Origin: Paludibacteraceae bacterium
Lineage (GTDB): Bacteria > Bacteroidota > Bacteroidia > Bacteroidales > Paludibacteraceae
DNA: 46,229 bases
Direction: 5' to 3'
NCBI GenBank assembly: GCA_016302585.1
Contig: JAEDNI010000010.1
Location: 1 to 46,229, forward strand
The translations under genes were made by a program, and so were the position numbers. Position 1 is the first letter of the stretch. The number at the start of each line of letters is the position of its first letter. A model generated the notes under the pieces. That model saw only the letters and a list, made by a program, of their open reading frames with translations, was not told where the DNA came from and did no database searches. Below are positions 32,270 to 41,018 of the stretch, one piece after another.

Positions 32270-33715
32270 ATGAAAAATTTGGAACCCAAAGGCCTGTGGG
32301 AGAGTTTCTACAGCCTGACGCAAATTCCGCGTCCGAGCGGAAAACGCAAAGAGATTGCTGAATTCTTAATTAATTACGGTAAGAGCCTCGGTTTGGAGAC
32401 GCTGCAGGACGAGATCGGCAACGTGCTCATTCGTAAACCGGCTTCGCCGGGTATGGAGAATCGTCCCGGTGTGATCCTGCAGGGTCACATGGACATGGTG
32501 CCGCAGAAGAACTCCGACAAAGTGTTCGATTTCGAGAAAGATCCTATACAGGCATATATCGAGGATAATGGCGAATGGGTAACGGCCGATGGCACGACAC
32601 TGGGCGCAGACAACGGTATCGGTGTGGCTACCGCCATGGCTATCCTGGCTGATAAGAATGCAGTTCATCCGCCGTTGGAGGCGTTCTTCACGGTCGATGA
32701 AGAAACCGGTATGTATGGCGCGAATGATCTCAAAGGCGGCTGGCTTAAAGGTAAGTACCTGCTGAACCTCGACTCGGAGACCGAAGGTGAGTTATATGTC
32801 GGTTGCGCCGGTGGTATTGATGGCGAGGCGACTTTTAAATATCAGCCTGTAGACACCGAAGAAGGAGATATCGCCCTGCGCGTTGAGATCAAGGGTTGCA
32901 AGGGTGGTCACTCGGGTTGTGATATTCACTTGCAGCGTGCGAATGCGATTAAGTTGCTCTTCCGCTTCCTCAAGGATGCAGTGGCGAACTTCGAGGCACG
33001 TCTGGCGTGCGTAGAGGGCGGTAACATGCGCAATGCCATCCCGCGTGAAGCAGCAGCCGTCATCACTATTCCGGAGGAGAGTTATCAGGATTTGCAAGAC
33101 CTGGTAGATCGCTATGAGGACTTGTTCTTGCGTGAGTACGATGGCGTAGAACCTGACTTGACCTTCAAGGCTACCGAGGTAGAATGTCCGAAGACCGAGA
33201 TGCCGGAAGACGTGCAGGATTTCCTCATTCACGCCATCACCCTCTGTCCGCACGGCGTATACCGTTTCATCCCGGAGATGCCGGATATCGTTGAGACGAG
33301 TAACAACCTCGCAATCATCGAGACCAAGGACAATCAGGTGAATGTAGTCTGCCTCACCCGCTCGAATGTAGAGAGCCGCAAAGAGGAACTGGCTTCGGTC
33401 ATCCAGTCGGCTTTCTCGCTGGCCGGAGCAGAGATAAAATTCAGCGGTGCCTACCCGGGGTGGCAGCCGAATTTCAAGAGCGGTTTACTCAAGACGATGA
33501 AGGAGACCTACGTGAAGGAATTCGGTAATGAACCGCGTATCGTAACCATCCACGCCGGCTTGGAGTGCGGCATAATTGGCTCGAAATACGAGGGCATGGA
33601 GATGATTTCCTTCGGCCCGACCATCGAGCATCCGCATAGCCCCGATGAGCGTGTGAATATCGCTACGGTGCAGAAGTTCTACCGCTTCGTTCTCGCCGCT
33701 CTCAAGGCATTCTAA
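32270..33715 (+). CDS. pepD: Aminoacyl-histidine dipeptidase (M20C)
   Basis: A 481-aa cytoplasmic zinc dipeptidase of the Xaa-His dipeptidase type. Metal-binding and catalytic segments are LQGHMDMVPQ (His, Asp), TLGADNGIGVA, FTVDEETGMYGA (catalytic Glu-Glu) and LLNLDSETEGELYVGCAGG. The C-terminal ligand region is FGPTIEHPHSPDERV. Length is normal. It lies directly behind ansA and ends before a strong bidirectional terminator. Confidence 0.95.
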   Translation: MKNLEPKGLWESFYSLTQIPRPSGKRKEIAEFLINYGKSLGLETLQDEIGNVLIRKPASPGMENRPGVILQGHMDMVPQKNSDKVFDFEKDPIQAYIEDNGEWVTADGTTLGADNGIGVATAMAILADKNAVHPPLEAFFTVDEETGMYGANDLKGGWLKGKYLLNLDSETEGELYVGCAGGIDGEATFKYQPVDTEEGDIALRVEIKGCKGGHSGCDIHLQRANAIKLLFRFLKDAVANFEARLACVEGGNMRNAIPREAAAVITIPEESYQDLQDLVDRYEDLFLREYDGVEPDLTFKATEVECPKTEMPEDVQDFLIHAITLCPHGVYRFIPEMPDIVETSNNLAIIETKDNQVNVVCLTRSNVESRKEELASVIQSAFSLAGAEIKFSGAYPGWQPNFKSGLLKTMKETYVKEFGNEPRIVTIHAGLECGIIGSKYEGMEMISFGPTIEHPHSPDERVNIATVQKFYRFVLAALKAF

Positions 33716-33719
33716 ACAA

Positions 33720-33750
33720 AAATCAGGCAGCCCGATCGGCTGCCTGATTT
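33720..33750. terminator. Bidirectional terminator after pepD
   Basis: A 13-bp stem, AAATCAGGCAGCC paired with GGCTGCCTGATTT, with a five-base loop, between convergent pepD and ctpA. It has T-rich sequence on the pepD side and serves the pepD transcript best. Confidence 0.88.
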
Positions 33751-33753
33751 GTC

Positions 33754-33822
33754 TCTAAACACTAAACACTAAACACTAAACACTAAACACTAAACTTTAA
33801 ACTCTAAACTTTAAACTTTATT
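33754..33822. repeat. 7-bp array CTAAACA at the end of ctpA
   Basis: Five perfect CTAAACA units, then CTAAACT, TTAAACT, CTAAACT, TTAAACT, TTATTTA. The last unit contains the ctpA stop (33820-33818, TAA on the minus strand). There are no spacers between units, so this is not CRISPR. Confidence 0.9.
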
Positions 33823-35446
33823 TAGCCAGTACTTCTACGGCTTTCTTTGTAATCTCGTCGTCGCGCTCGAAGAGCGGGAAGAAGCCTTCGTCGCCTAACA
33901 TATCTCGTACGATATAGGCGTTCAGCAGACGAATCATCAACGGTTTGGACTTCGCAATCTCGGCTTCATTGGGTTCTACACCTTTGGCTTTAGCGAAGGC
34001 TACGAACTCGCGTAGGATATTCTGTTTCAGCAGATGCTGTTCCAGTGACTGCCAGTCCTTGAATTTACTTAACTCTTTGCGATTCTTGTCCGTATATTGG
34101 TACGCAAACTGATAGGTGTACGCGAGGTTCACGCATTTGTTATACCATGGCGTGTTAAGCGTTGTGTCGCGTCCTACGAAGATATCCGGCATGATGCCTC
34201 CTCCGCCATGTACGATGCGGCCGGCTTTGGTGCGATAGATCGTCGTATCCGCGAAATGAATAGAGTCCGCCGAATAGAACTCACCGTGCTCCCAGCGTTC
34301 CACCAGTTCCTTCTCGTAGTCGCCCTGTTCGCCTAAGGTATAAGGCTTCTGGATACAACGCCCCGAAGGGGTGTAATAACGGGCTACGGTCAGACGAATA
34401 GCACTGCCGTCATCGAACGGTAACTGCTGTTGCACAAGACCCTTTCCGAAAGAACGACGTCCGATGATTTGCGCCCGGTCATTATCTTGCATCGCACCGG
34501 CGAAGATCTCGCTGGCCGAAGCCGAGAAGTCGTCAATTAACACGACAATAGGGGTGTCTTTGAATCGTCCGCTACCGTCCGCTTTTGCTTCGAAGCGAGG
34601 ATAGGCTTTTCCCTCTGAATAGACGATCATATCGCCGCGCCAGAGGAACTCATTCGCCATGCGGATAGCTTGATCCATATATCCGCCGGAGTTCTCGCGC
34701 AGGTCAATGATGAAACGGGTAGCGCCCTGAGCACGCAGTTCGGCTAAAGCGGAGATAAACTCTCGATAAGTGGTCTCGCCGAACTTATTCGCCCGTACGA
34801 AACCGATCTTGTCTTTCGACTTTTGACTTTCGACTTTCGGCTCAATAATGAATTTCGCATCCACGCTATTCACCGGGATATCACCGCGGGTGATGGTAAA
34901 ATAGAGCATATCCGGTGTCCCGGCACGCAGCACACCGAGCTTTACCTGCGTTCCTTTCTCGCCGCGCAGGGTGCGCATCACCTTTTCGTTATTGATCTTC
35001 TTGCCTACAAACAGACTGTCATCAACTGTAATCAGTTTATCCCCTGCCAGCACACCGACACCTTCACTCGGACCGCCTGCGATGACGGCAACGATGCGAA
35101 CCGTGTCTTGCTGGATAGTGAACTGGACTCCGATGCCGGAGAACGAACCGGCTAACTCCGAGTTCACCATCTCCAGATCTTCTTTGGGGATGTACGCCGA
35201 ATGCGGATCCAGTCTCTTCACCATCTCAGTCATCACCTCATCGGTGATACTGTCGATGTTAAGCGAATCCACGTACGCCGTCTCCATCAATTGCAGCAAA
35301 CGGTCGATCTTCGACTGCTCGAAATGCCATGAACCGTCCTGGTAGATGATGCGCTGCGCATTGGCTTTCTGGCTGAGCGAAACACCAATTACAACCCCTA
35401 AGGCAACTGCCAGTACCGTAAGGGTAGGTAAGATATACTTTTTCAT
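33818..35446 (-). CDS. S41-family C-terminal processing peptidase
   Basis: A 542-aa periplasmic protease of the CtpA/Prc group. It has an N-terminal signal anchor (PTLTVLAVALGVVIGVSL), a PDZ domain at about 90-180 (GIGVQFTIQQDTVRIVAVIA), and a protease domain with FIIDLRENSGGYMDQAI, the catalytic Ser in DDFSASASEIFAGAMQDN and Lys in GRRSFGKGLVQQQLPF. These enzymes trim or degrade envelope proteins from the C-terminus. A 28-bp run of four 7-bp units encodes an extra loop (PKVESQKSKDK, near residue 213) between the PDZ and protease parts. It lies 5 bp after the dCMP deaminase gene. Confidence 0.93.
   Translation of the reverse strand: MKKYILPTLTVLAVALGVVIGVSLSQKANAQRIIYQDGSWHFEQSKIDRLLQLMETAYVDSLNIDSITDEVMTEMVKRLDPHSAYIPKEDLEMVNSELAGSFSGIGVQFTIQQDTVRIVAVIAGGPSEGVGVLAGDKLITVDDSLFVGKKINNEKVMRTLRGEKGTQVKLGVLRAGTPDMLYFTITRGDIPVNSVDAKFIIEPKVESQKSKDKIGFVRANKFGETTYREFISALAELRAQGATRFIIDLRENSGGYMDQAIRMANEFLWRGDMIVYSEGKAYPRFEAKADGSGRFKDTPIVVLIDDFSASASEIFAGAMQDNDRAQIIGRRSFGKGLVQQQLPFDDGSAIRLTVARYYTPSGRCIQKPYTLGEQGDYEKELVERWEHGEFYSADSIHFADTTIYRTKAGRIVHGGGGIMPDIFVGRDTTLNTPWYNKCVNLAYTYQFAYQYTDKNRKELSKFKDWQSLEQHLLKQNILREFVAFAKAKGVEPNEAEIAKSKPLMIRLLNAYIVRDMLGDEGFFPLFERDDEITKKAVEVLAK
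34813..34840. repeat. Four 7-bp units inside ctpA
   Basis: CTTTCGA, CTTTTGA, CTTTCGA, CTTTCGG on the plus strand. They encode the loop VESQKSKD. The coding strand contains no stop in any frame over the run. The loop lengthens the strand-strand connection found in family members (established knowledge of S41 layout; extent inferred). Confidence 0.75.
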
Positions 35447-35451
35447 ACTGA

Positions 35452-35877
35452 TTACTGTTTACTGTCGTCAAGGAAATCCACCTCAACACCTGCGCGTTTG
35501 AGCAATTCTACGCCGTCCATCAGGCGATATTCTTCGCCATAAACAACGCGTTTGATACCCGACTGGATAATAAGTTTGGAGCATTCCAGACACGGCGAAG
35601 CGGTGATATACAGCGTCGCGCCGTCGGAACTGTTGTTGGAGCGTGCCACTTTGGTCAGGGCATTCGCCTCTGCATGCAGCACGTACGGCTTGCTGACGTT
35701 ATTCTCGTCCTCGCAGATATTCTCAAACCCGGACGGGGTTCCGTTGTATCCGTCGGAAATGATCATTTGGTCTTTGACCAGCAGCGCACCTACTTTGCGG
35801 CGCACGCAGTAACTGTTTTCCGCCCAGGTGCGCGCCATGCGCATGTAGAGATAGTCGCGTTTCTTCTGTTTGTCCAT
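35452..35877 (-). CDS. Deoxycytidylate deaminase family protein
   Basis: A 141-aa zinc deaminase. The ligand His and catalytic Glu are in LHAEANAL, and the two Cys ligands in SPCLECSKL. Together with NTPSGF-like contacts (DGYNGTPSGFENIC) this fits dCMP deaminase (ComEB-type), which makes dUMP for thymidylate synthesis. It lies between mpl and the S41 protease gene, the same neighbour as in many Bacteroidales. The 63-bp gap before it holds no clear promoter or hairpin. Confidence 0.92.
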   Translation of the reverse strand: MDKQKKRDYLYMRMARTWAENSYCVRRKVGALLVKDQMIISDGYNGTPSGFENICEDENNVSKPYVLHAEANALTKVARSNNSSDGATLYITASPCLECSKLIIQSGIKRVVYGEEYRLMDGVELLKRAGVEVDFLDDSKQ

Positions 35878-35940
35878 ATTATTGAATTCTGTTTCCTAAG
35901 ATGTTGTATTTGACACCAGCAAACAAAGAAATAATTTTCT

Positions 35941-37278
35941 TCATGTTGTCAGCAATTCGGCTGCAAATTGTTTGACATCCACGCCATCGAACGTGCCCGA
36001 AGACATCATCAGCAGGGCTACGCCCTGATGTCTGAATACTGAATACTGACGGCTGACAGCTTTCTGCAGCGCTTCGGACTCGGTAAATACTTCTACATTC
36101 TCCGTTCCGAATGCTTCTCGTACTTCTTCCTTCGTAATCGGCGTAAGACGCTTGTGCTCAATGACTTTCGGGTTGAAATAGACGTACGCTACATCCGCCT
36201 CTTCCATACAGTTTTTGTATTGCGGCAGGAAATCCGCCATGAGGGAAGAGAACGTGTGCAACTCCATGCACGCTATCAGTTTTTTGTTCGGATAGCGTTC
36301 TCGCACAGCGTTGATGGTCGCCTTCAGTTTGGAGGGGCTATGGGCAAAATCCTTGTATGCCACGGATGTCTCCGTCTCGCAGATCTTCTCCAAGCGGTTG
36401 CTGGCACCGGTGAAGGAACTAATCTCGCGGTAGAAATCGTCCGGCGCGACGCCGATGCAGTGGCAAGCGAGCATCGCGGCCTGCAGGTTCTGCATGTTAT
36501 GTTTGCCGAACACCTGCATCTGGACATTTCCGTCGTACGCGTCGTACGGAATACAGGTGATATCTTTACGGGCACCTTCGGCAATAGCGCGCAGGTTCTC
36601 GTCGCCCTTGTACCATATAAACGAGCCGCCAGGCTCTACACCTTCTATAAACTTTCTGAACGTTTCGACATATTCCGGGAAGGTGGGGAAAACATTGATA
36701 TGATCCCAGGCGATGCCGGTGAGGATAGCTATATGCGGGTGGTACCAAAGGAATTTGGAACGCAGGTCGAGCGGACTGGTCAAATACTCATCTCCTTCAA
36801 AGACGGCGTACTTGGCAGTATCGCTGAGGCGTACCATTCGTTCGAAGCCCTCTATCTGCGCACCTACCATATAATCGGCTTCAATGCCGAGGCGCTGAAG
36901 CACATAGAGGATCATCGAAGTGGTGGTCGTCTTACCGTGCGAGCCGCCTACGACAATACGGATCTTGTCCTTGGTCTGCTCGTACAGGTATTCGGGGAAG
37001 GAATAGATCTTAAGACCCAATTCCCGTGCTTTTACCAGTTCGGGGTTGTCTTCGCGAGCATGCATACCGAGGATAATTGCATCTATATCTTTGGTGATGC
37101 GCTCGGGGTGCCAACCCATCTCATCGGGTAACAGACCTGCTTCGCGCAGATGCGTCAAAGCGGGATCGAAGATCTCGTCGTCCGAACCCGTCACCTGGTA
37201 TCCCGCCTTGGAGGCTACAGCGAGTGCAAGATTATGCATCGCTGCGCCGCCGATAGCTATGAAATGAATTTTGGTCAT
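35941..37278 (-). CDS. mpl: UDP-N-acetylmuramate--tripeptide ligase (murein recycling)
   Basis: A 445-aa Mur-family ligase that attaches recycled L-Ala-gamma-D-Glu-meso-DAP to UDP-MurNAc. The start IHFIAIGGAAMHNLALAVAS is typical of Mpl. The ATP loop is VVGGSHGKTTTTSMI (near residue 110), and the metal and substrate segments are FEGDEYLTSPLD and DFAHSPSKLKATI. It implies meso-DAP peptidoglycan in this organism. It overlaps tig by ATGA. Near the C-terminus (residues about 407-418, SRQYSVFRHQ) the code is a five-unit 7-bp array. Confidence 0.94.
   Translation of the reverse strand: MTKIHFIAIGGAAMHNLALAVASKAGYQVTGSDDEIFDPALTHLREAGLLPDEMGWHPERITKDIDAIILGMHAREDNPELVKARELGLKIYSFPEYLYEQTKDKIRIVVGGSHGKTTTTSMILYVLQRLGIEADYMVGAQIEGFERMVRLSDTAKYAVFEGDEYLTSPLDLRSKFLWYHPHIAILTGIAWDHINVFPTFPEYVETFRKFIEGVEPGGSFIWYKGDENLRAIAEGARKDITCIPYDAYDGNVQMQVFGKHNMQNLQAAMLACHCIGVAPDDFYREISSFTGASNRLEKICETETSVAYKDFAHSPSKLKATINAVRERYPNKKLIACMELHTFSSLMADFLPQYKNCMEEADVAYVYFNPKVIEHKRLTPITKEEVREAFGTENVEVFTESEALQKAVSRQYSVFRHQGVALLMMSSGTFDGVDVKQFAAELLTT
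36025..36059. repeat. Five 7-bp units inside mpl
   Basis: CTGATGT, CTGAATA, CTGAATA, CTGACGG, CTGACAG on the plus strand, all starting CTGA. On the coding strand no stop occurs in any frame. The encoded segment just precedes the conserved LLMMSSGTFDG. Confidence 0.75.
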
Positions 37279-38360
37279 TTAAACAGTTTGTCGAAATCTT
37301 CCTGACTAACGGTTTTGGCCTCTATTTTTGCAACGCCCTTCAGGGCCTCAAAGAGTTTGTCCTCTACGACGCGCTCTACGATGCCGCGCAGTTGATTCTC
37401 GTTCTTCAGCATTTCCTGAGCGTAGCTTGTCAGGTGCTCATCCTCTACGTTCATCAGACCGTATTGCATGAATTGCATCTTCGCGATACGTTTTGCGAAA
37501 GCCTCTACTTCTTCCTTCTGAACGTCGATCTTGTATTCCTTCATCAACTGATCTTTAGCGAGTTGCCATTTCAGTTCGTCCAGCATTTTCGGGAAGTCCT
37601 TATCGAGTTCCTCTTGGGTCATCTTCTCGTTGGTAGCCAATACCCAGCGTTTCAAGAAGTCCTCCGGGAATGCTACTTTCTCCATCTTCTTCATGATAGC
37701 CTCTTTGGCATCAATACCGAAGCGATATTTGCTCTCCTCAGCCAGGCTGCGAACGATATCCTCTTTGATGCGCTCGCGGAAAGCCTTCTCATCCTTCGGA
37801 GCCTCAGCGCCGTACACTTTAGCGAACAACTCAGCATCTACTGCGCAGGGTTTTACTTCTGCTTTCGTGCCCTTCTCTTTGTCTTCCGGGATATACTCGC
37901 CGAAACGGTTGGTGTATGCCTCAACTTGCTTGTTGATCATCTCCTCGGTCGGCTCGATCGTGTACTCCGGCAGTTTGTTCTTGCCATTGAGTTTAGCGTC
38001 GAATTCAGGAGCTACGGCGATGTCGAATGCGAAGGTGAAGGTGTCCTCGTGATCAAGGTCGATGTTCTTCGTCAACTCATCATTCGGCAGCGGCTCACCT
38101 AATACTTGCAGTTTGTTCTCCTCGATGTGCTTCTGCAGGTTCTCGCCAACGAGTTTGTTCAGCACGTCAGCCAGGATACCCTTGCCGTACATTTTCTTTA
38201 CCAAACCTGCCGGAACCATTCCCGGACGGAAACCCGGCATCTGTGCTTTTTGACGCACTTGTTTCAGTTGCTTTGCAACCTCTTCCTGATAATCCGCCGG
38301 CTCCAAAGTCAGAGTCACTACGGCCATCAGGTCTTTCAATTCAGATTGATTAATTTGCAT
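37275..38360 (-). CDS. tig: Trigger factor
   Basis: A 361-aa ribosome-associated chaperone. The N-terminal ribosome-binding domain keeps the signature GFRPGMVPAGLVKKMYGKGI (usual GFRxGKxP), with flanking KQLKQVRQKAQMP. A middle part (about 150-230) is in the place of the FKBP-like PPIase domain but is short and lacks a clear PPIase signature, as in other Bacteroidota trigger factors. The rest is helical. Typical proteobacterial members are about 430 aa. ATG 38360 (MQINQSELKD) is used rather than an upstream in-frame ATG. It overlaps mpl by 4 bp. Confidence 0.92.
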   Translation of the reverse strand: MQINQSELKDLMAVVTLTLEPADYQEEVAKQLKQVRQKAQMPGFRPGMVPAGLVKKMYGKGILADVLNKLVGENLQKHIEENKLQVLGEPLPNDELTKNIDLDHEDTFTFAFDIAVAPEFDAKLNGKNKLPEYTIEPTEEMINKQVEAYTNRFGEYIPEDKEKGTKAEVKPCAVDAELFAKVYGAEAPKDEKAFRERIKEDIVRSLAEESKYRFGIDAKEAIMKKMEKVAFPEDFLKRWVLATNEKMTQEELDKDFPKMLDELKWQLAKDQLMKEYKIDVQKEEVEAFAKRIAKMQFMQYGLMNVEDEHLTSYAQEMLKNENQLRGIVERVVEDKLFEALKGVAKIEAKTVSQEDFDKLFK

Positions 38361-38434
38361 AATATTGTTGTTTTTATTGATTTTTCTAAGTAGTCCTAGG
38401 TAGACATAGGTCGTCCTAGGTTGACCTATTTTTC
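38361..38434 (-). promoter_or_regulatory. Hairpin-containing spacer between typA and tig
   Basis: The 74-bp gap holds two CCTAGG palindromes in imperfect 20-bp repeats and a 7-bp stem ATAGGTC/GACCTAT around 38409-38433, with an A/T-rich flank on both strands. It could attenuate read-through from typA to tig. No canonical promoter is seen in the gap. Confidence 0.4.
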
Positions 38435-40249
38435 TCACGCTCTGCCGGCGCGTTTGCGCTCCAGCTCATCCAGAATGATTTTCCTAATGCGCATCGCGTG
38501 CGGCGTAACTTCTACGTACTCATCCTCTTTGATATACTCCAGCGCTTCCTCCAGACTCATGCGAACGGGCGGCGGTAATACAGCCTTATCGTCTGCGCTC
38601 TTCGAACGCATATTCGTCAGTTTCTTGGACTTGGTCACGTTGATGACGATATCGCCTTCCTTGGCGTTCTCGCCTACCACTTGTCCGGCATATACCTCTT
38701 CTTGCGGGTCGATGAAGAACTTACCGCGGTCTTGCAGTTTATCCAAGGCATAAGCATAGGCTGTGCCGGCTTCCATCGCGATGAGCGAACCGTTGTTGCG
38801 CTTCACGATCTCACCTTTCCATGGCTGGTATTCAAGGAAACGGTGCGCCATGATGGCCTCACCGGCCGAGACGTTCATTACGTAGGTACGCATGCCCATG
38901 ATGCCGCGACTCGGGATGATGAACTCCAGGTGTACGCGGTCGTTGACCATCTCCATCTTCGTCATCTCACCTTTGTGGGTGCTGACGAACTCGATGATCT
39001 TACCGCTGCACTCCTCCGGCGTATTCACCGTCAGGCTTTCTACCGGCTCGCATTTCACGCCGTCGATCTCTTTGATGATCACTTGCGGCTGACCTACTTG
39101 CAGCTCGTATCCCTCGCGACGCATGGTCTCGATCAGCACACTCAGATGCAGCACGCCGCGGCCGAACACACGCCAACTGCTCTCCTCAGCGCCTTTCTCT
39201 ACGCGCAGCGCCAGGTTCTTCTCCAGCTCTTTGTTCAGACGGTCCTGGATATGTCGGCTGGTCACAAACTTACCGTCTTGACCGAAGAACGGACTGTCGT
39301 TGATGCAGAAAGTCATACTCATCGTCGGCTCGTCGATAGCAATCGGTTTGAGCGGTTCCGGGTTCTCGGCATCGCAAATCGTGTCGCCGATCTCAAATCC
39401 GTCAATACCGATGAGCGCACAGATATCGCCGTTCTTCACAAGGTCGGTTTTCACGTGACCCATACCGGAGAATGTGTGCAGCTCTTTGATCTTCGTTTTG
39501 ACCATCGTGCCGTCTTTCTTGGCGAGCGTTACGGTCTGTCCGTCTTTCAACTCACCGCGATGCAGACGACCGATCGCGATACGGCCTACATAACTGTTGT
39601 AGTCCAGACTTGTAATCAACATCTGCGGCGTACCGGGGTTGTCTTCCGGCGCCGGGATGTACTCGATGATCGCGTCCATCAGGTCGGTGAGATCCGTCTT
39701 TGGCTTACGCCAGTCGGTACTCATCCAGCCTTGTTTGGCACTACCGTACAGCGTCTGGAAATCCAACTGGTCATCCGTCGCATTGAGGTTGCACATGAGG
39801 TCGAAAACCTCCTCCTGCACCTCGTCCGGGCGGCAGTTCAGTTTATCCACTTTGTTGATTACTACGATAGGCTTCAGACCGATCTCCAAGGCTTTCTGCA
39901 GCACAAATCGTGTCTGCGGCATAGCGCCTTCGAAGGCATCTACCAGCAGCAGCACGCCGTCCGCCATGTTCAGCACGCGCTCCACTTCGCCGCCGAAGTC
40001 CGCGTGCCCCGGAGTGTCAATGATGTTAATCTTTGTACCTTTGTATTCGATCGCCACGTTCTTGGCGAGAATCGTAATACCGCGTTCGCGCTCCAGGTCG
40101 TTGTTATCCAAAATCAACTCTTTCGGCTGATCGCTGAATTCCGACCGCTGTTGACTCACTACGTGAGCCGTGTACAGCATCTTATCGACCAGTGTTGTTT
40201 TACCGTGGTCGACGTGCGCAATAATGGCTATATTTCTAATATTTTGCAT
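38435..40249 (-). CDS. typA: Translational GTPase TypA/BipA
   Basis: A 604-aa GTPase of the EF-G superfamily that helps 50S assembly and stress or cold adaptation. G motifs are IAHVDHGKTTLVD (G1), a T-containing RERGITI (G2), IDTPGHADFGGE (G3), NKVDKL (G4) and the GSAKQGW segment (G5 region). The C-terminal BipA-specific region includes PSRGIMGMRTYVM and NVTKSKKLTNMRS. ATG 40249 (MQNIRNIAIIAHV) is used; a 15-codon upstream extension is unlikely. Its promoter is at 40308-40339. Confidence 0.97.
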   Translation of the reverse strand: MQNIRNIAIIAHVDHGKTTLVDKMLYTAHVVSQQRSEFSDQPKELILDNNDLERERGITILAKNVAIEYKGTKINIIDTPGHADFGGEVERVLNMADGVLLLVDAFEGAMPQTRFVLQKALEIGLKPIVVINKVDKLNCRPDEVQEEVFDLMCNLNATDDQLDFQTLYGSAKQGWMSTDWRKPKTDLTDLMDAIIEYIPAPEDNPGTPQMLITSLDYNSYVGRIAIGRLHRGELKDGQTVTLAKKDGTMVKTKIKELHTFSGMGHVKTDLVKNGDICALIGIDGFEIGDTICDAENPEPLKPIAIDEPTMSMTFCINDSPFFGQDGKFVTSRHIQDRLNKELEKNLALRVEKGAEESSWRVFGRGVLHLSVLIETMRREGYELQVGQPQVIIKEIDGVKCEPVESLTVNTPEECSGKIIEFVSTHKGEMTKMEMVNDRVHLEFIIPSRGIMGMRTYVMNVSAGEAIMAHRFLEYQPWKGEIVKRNNGSLIAMEAGTAYAYALDKLQDRGKFFIDPQEEVYAGQVVGENAKEGDIVINVTKSKKLTNMRSKSADDKAVLPPPVRMSLEEALEYIKEDEYVEVTPHAMRIRKIILDELERKRAGRA

Positions 40250-40307
40250 AGGCTTGTATATTATGATGTCGTGTACGCATATGCGCACACTCATGCAATT
40301 TAGCCGA

Positions 40308-40339
40308 CAAAAGTACTGCTTTTTTTCGATATACGCAAA
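40308..40339 (-). promoter_or_regulatory. typA promoter
   Basis: On the minus strand TTTG (40339-40336), 20 nt, and TACTTTTG (40315-40308). The -33 box is extended as TTTGCGTATA. The leader is about 52 nt. Confidence 0.8.
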
Positions 40340-40515
40340 TTTTTGCCCCTAAAATCACAAAATTTCTTATTTTGAACCGTTTTTTGGGATTAAGAGTACG
40401 CCTGTTAAGAAAAACCGAACATTTTGACATTTTGTCGTAAAATCCGTATAAAAAATAATATTTTGTCAACTGAAATTAACAATTTGTAGAATTCTAACAC
40501 TTTTTTGTGCAAATA
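40340..40515. other. AT-rich spacer between divergent typA and the 97-aa protein gene
   Basis: About 175 bp of strongly AT-rich DNA (poly-T, poly-A and TTTTG runs) with no open frame of note, no hairpin with a stem above six pairs, and no repeat shared with the structured element. Upstream-activating DNA for the two flanking promoters is the simplest reading. Confidence 0.5.
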
Positions 40516-40547
40516 TTTGGCAGATTCCTCAAAAGGCAGTAATTTTG
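40516..40547 (+). promoter_or_regulatory. Promoter of the 97-aa secreted protein
   Basis: TTTG (40516-40519), 20 nt, and TAATTTTG (40540-40547). The leader to the ATG at 40660 is about 105 nt, longer than any other here, and contains GC-rich segments (CGCGAAAACACGCGGG near 40580) that could fold. Confidence 0.75.
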
Positions 40548-40659
40548 CACTGTTTTTCGATGACGCCTGCTCTCAAGGTACGCGAAAACACGCGGGATGC
40601 CCACGCATTGGCGCGAACGAAAAACGGTATTAGTCTTAATTATGGAAAGGAAACTAACT

Positions 40660-40953
40660 ATGAAAAAGTATTTGTATGAGGCTAGTTATCTAATGACATT
40701 TTGCTGCCTGATGGCAGGGTACACGTTTGCAAACGCTGCAAAGAACAATGAAGATTTAACAGTACGCTTCCGCGAAAATACACTGGTGGTAACGTCCACC
40801 CAGTTAGAGGAGGCAAAGATCTATTCCAAACAGGGCAGATTGCTCCAGGAAGAACAAGGTAACTTCGCTGAATTTGAACTCGAGCCTGGCACATACAGGC
40901 TTTATGCAAAAGTTAACGGAGAAACGCTGACTCGCAGAATTGAGTTGCGTTAA
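40660..40953 (+). CDS. Mini secreted protein made of one sorting-domain-like module
   Basis: A 97-aa protein with a signal peptide (about residues 1-29, LMTFCCLMAGYTFANA) and a single small beta-sandwich. The mature part (LTVRFRENTLVVTS, AKIYSKQGRLLQEE, FELEPGTYRLYAKVNGETLT, RRIELR) closely resembles the type A C-terminal sorting domain of type IX cargo (pattern VYDLxGRLV, LPAGVYVVRV, KVxI). Normally this domain follows a large passenger; here there is none. ATG 40660 with an AAGGAAA ribosome site is preferred over ATG 40642. It is alone in its transcript with a strong terminator. Confidence 0.7.
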   Translation: MKKYLYEASYLMTFCCLMAGYTFANAAKNNEDLTVRFRENTLVVTSTQLEEAKIYSKQGRLLQEEQGNFAEFELEPGTYRLYAKVNGETLTRRIELR

Positions 40954-40990
40954 GAAGTTTTTTTTATTTAGGGTACAGAAAAATCTTGGA

Positions 40991-41018
40991 GAAGGGCACA
41001 TTAGTGCTCTTCTTTTTT
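40991..41018 (+). terminator. Terminator of the 97-aa protein gene
   Basis: Stem GAAGGGCAC/GTGCTCTTC (one G-T pair) with loop ATTA (40991-41012), followed by a six-T run. It reaches the stop codon of the convergent LptF/G gene. Confidence 0.88.

Noticed and set aside
33754..33822. CRISPR array or telomere-like repeat (CTAAACA units)
   Set aside because: Units are contiguous with no spacers, there are no cas genes, and similar arrays with other units lie at many gene junctions.
38681..40303. A 540-codon open frame antisense to typA
   Set aside because: typA is a complete, strongly conserved gene on the other strand; the antisense frame has no recognisable domain and is a by-product of codon bias.
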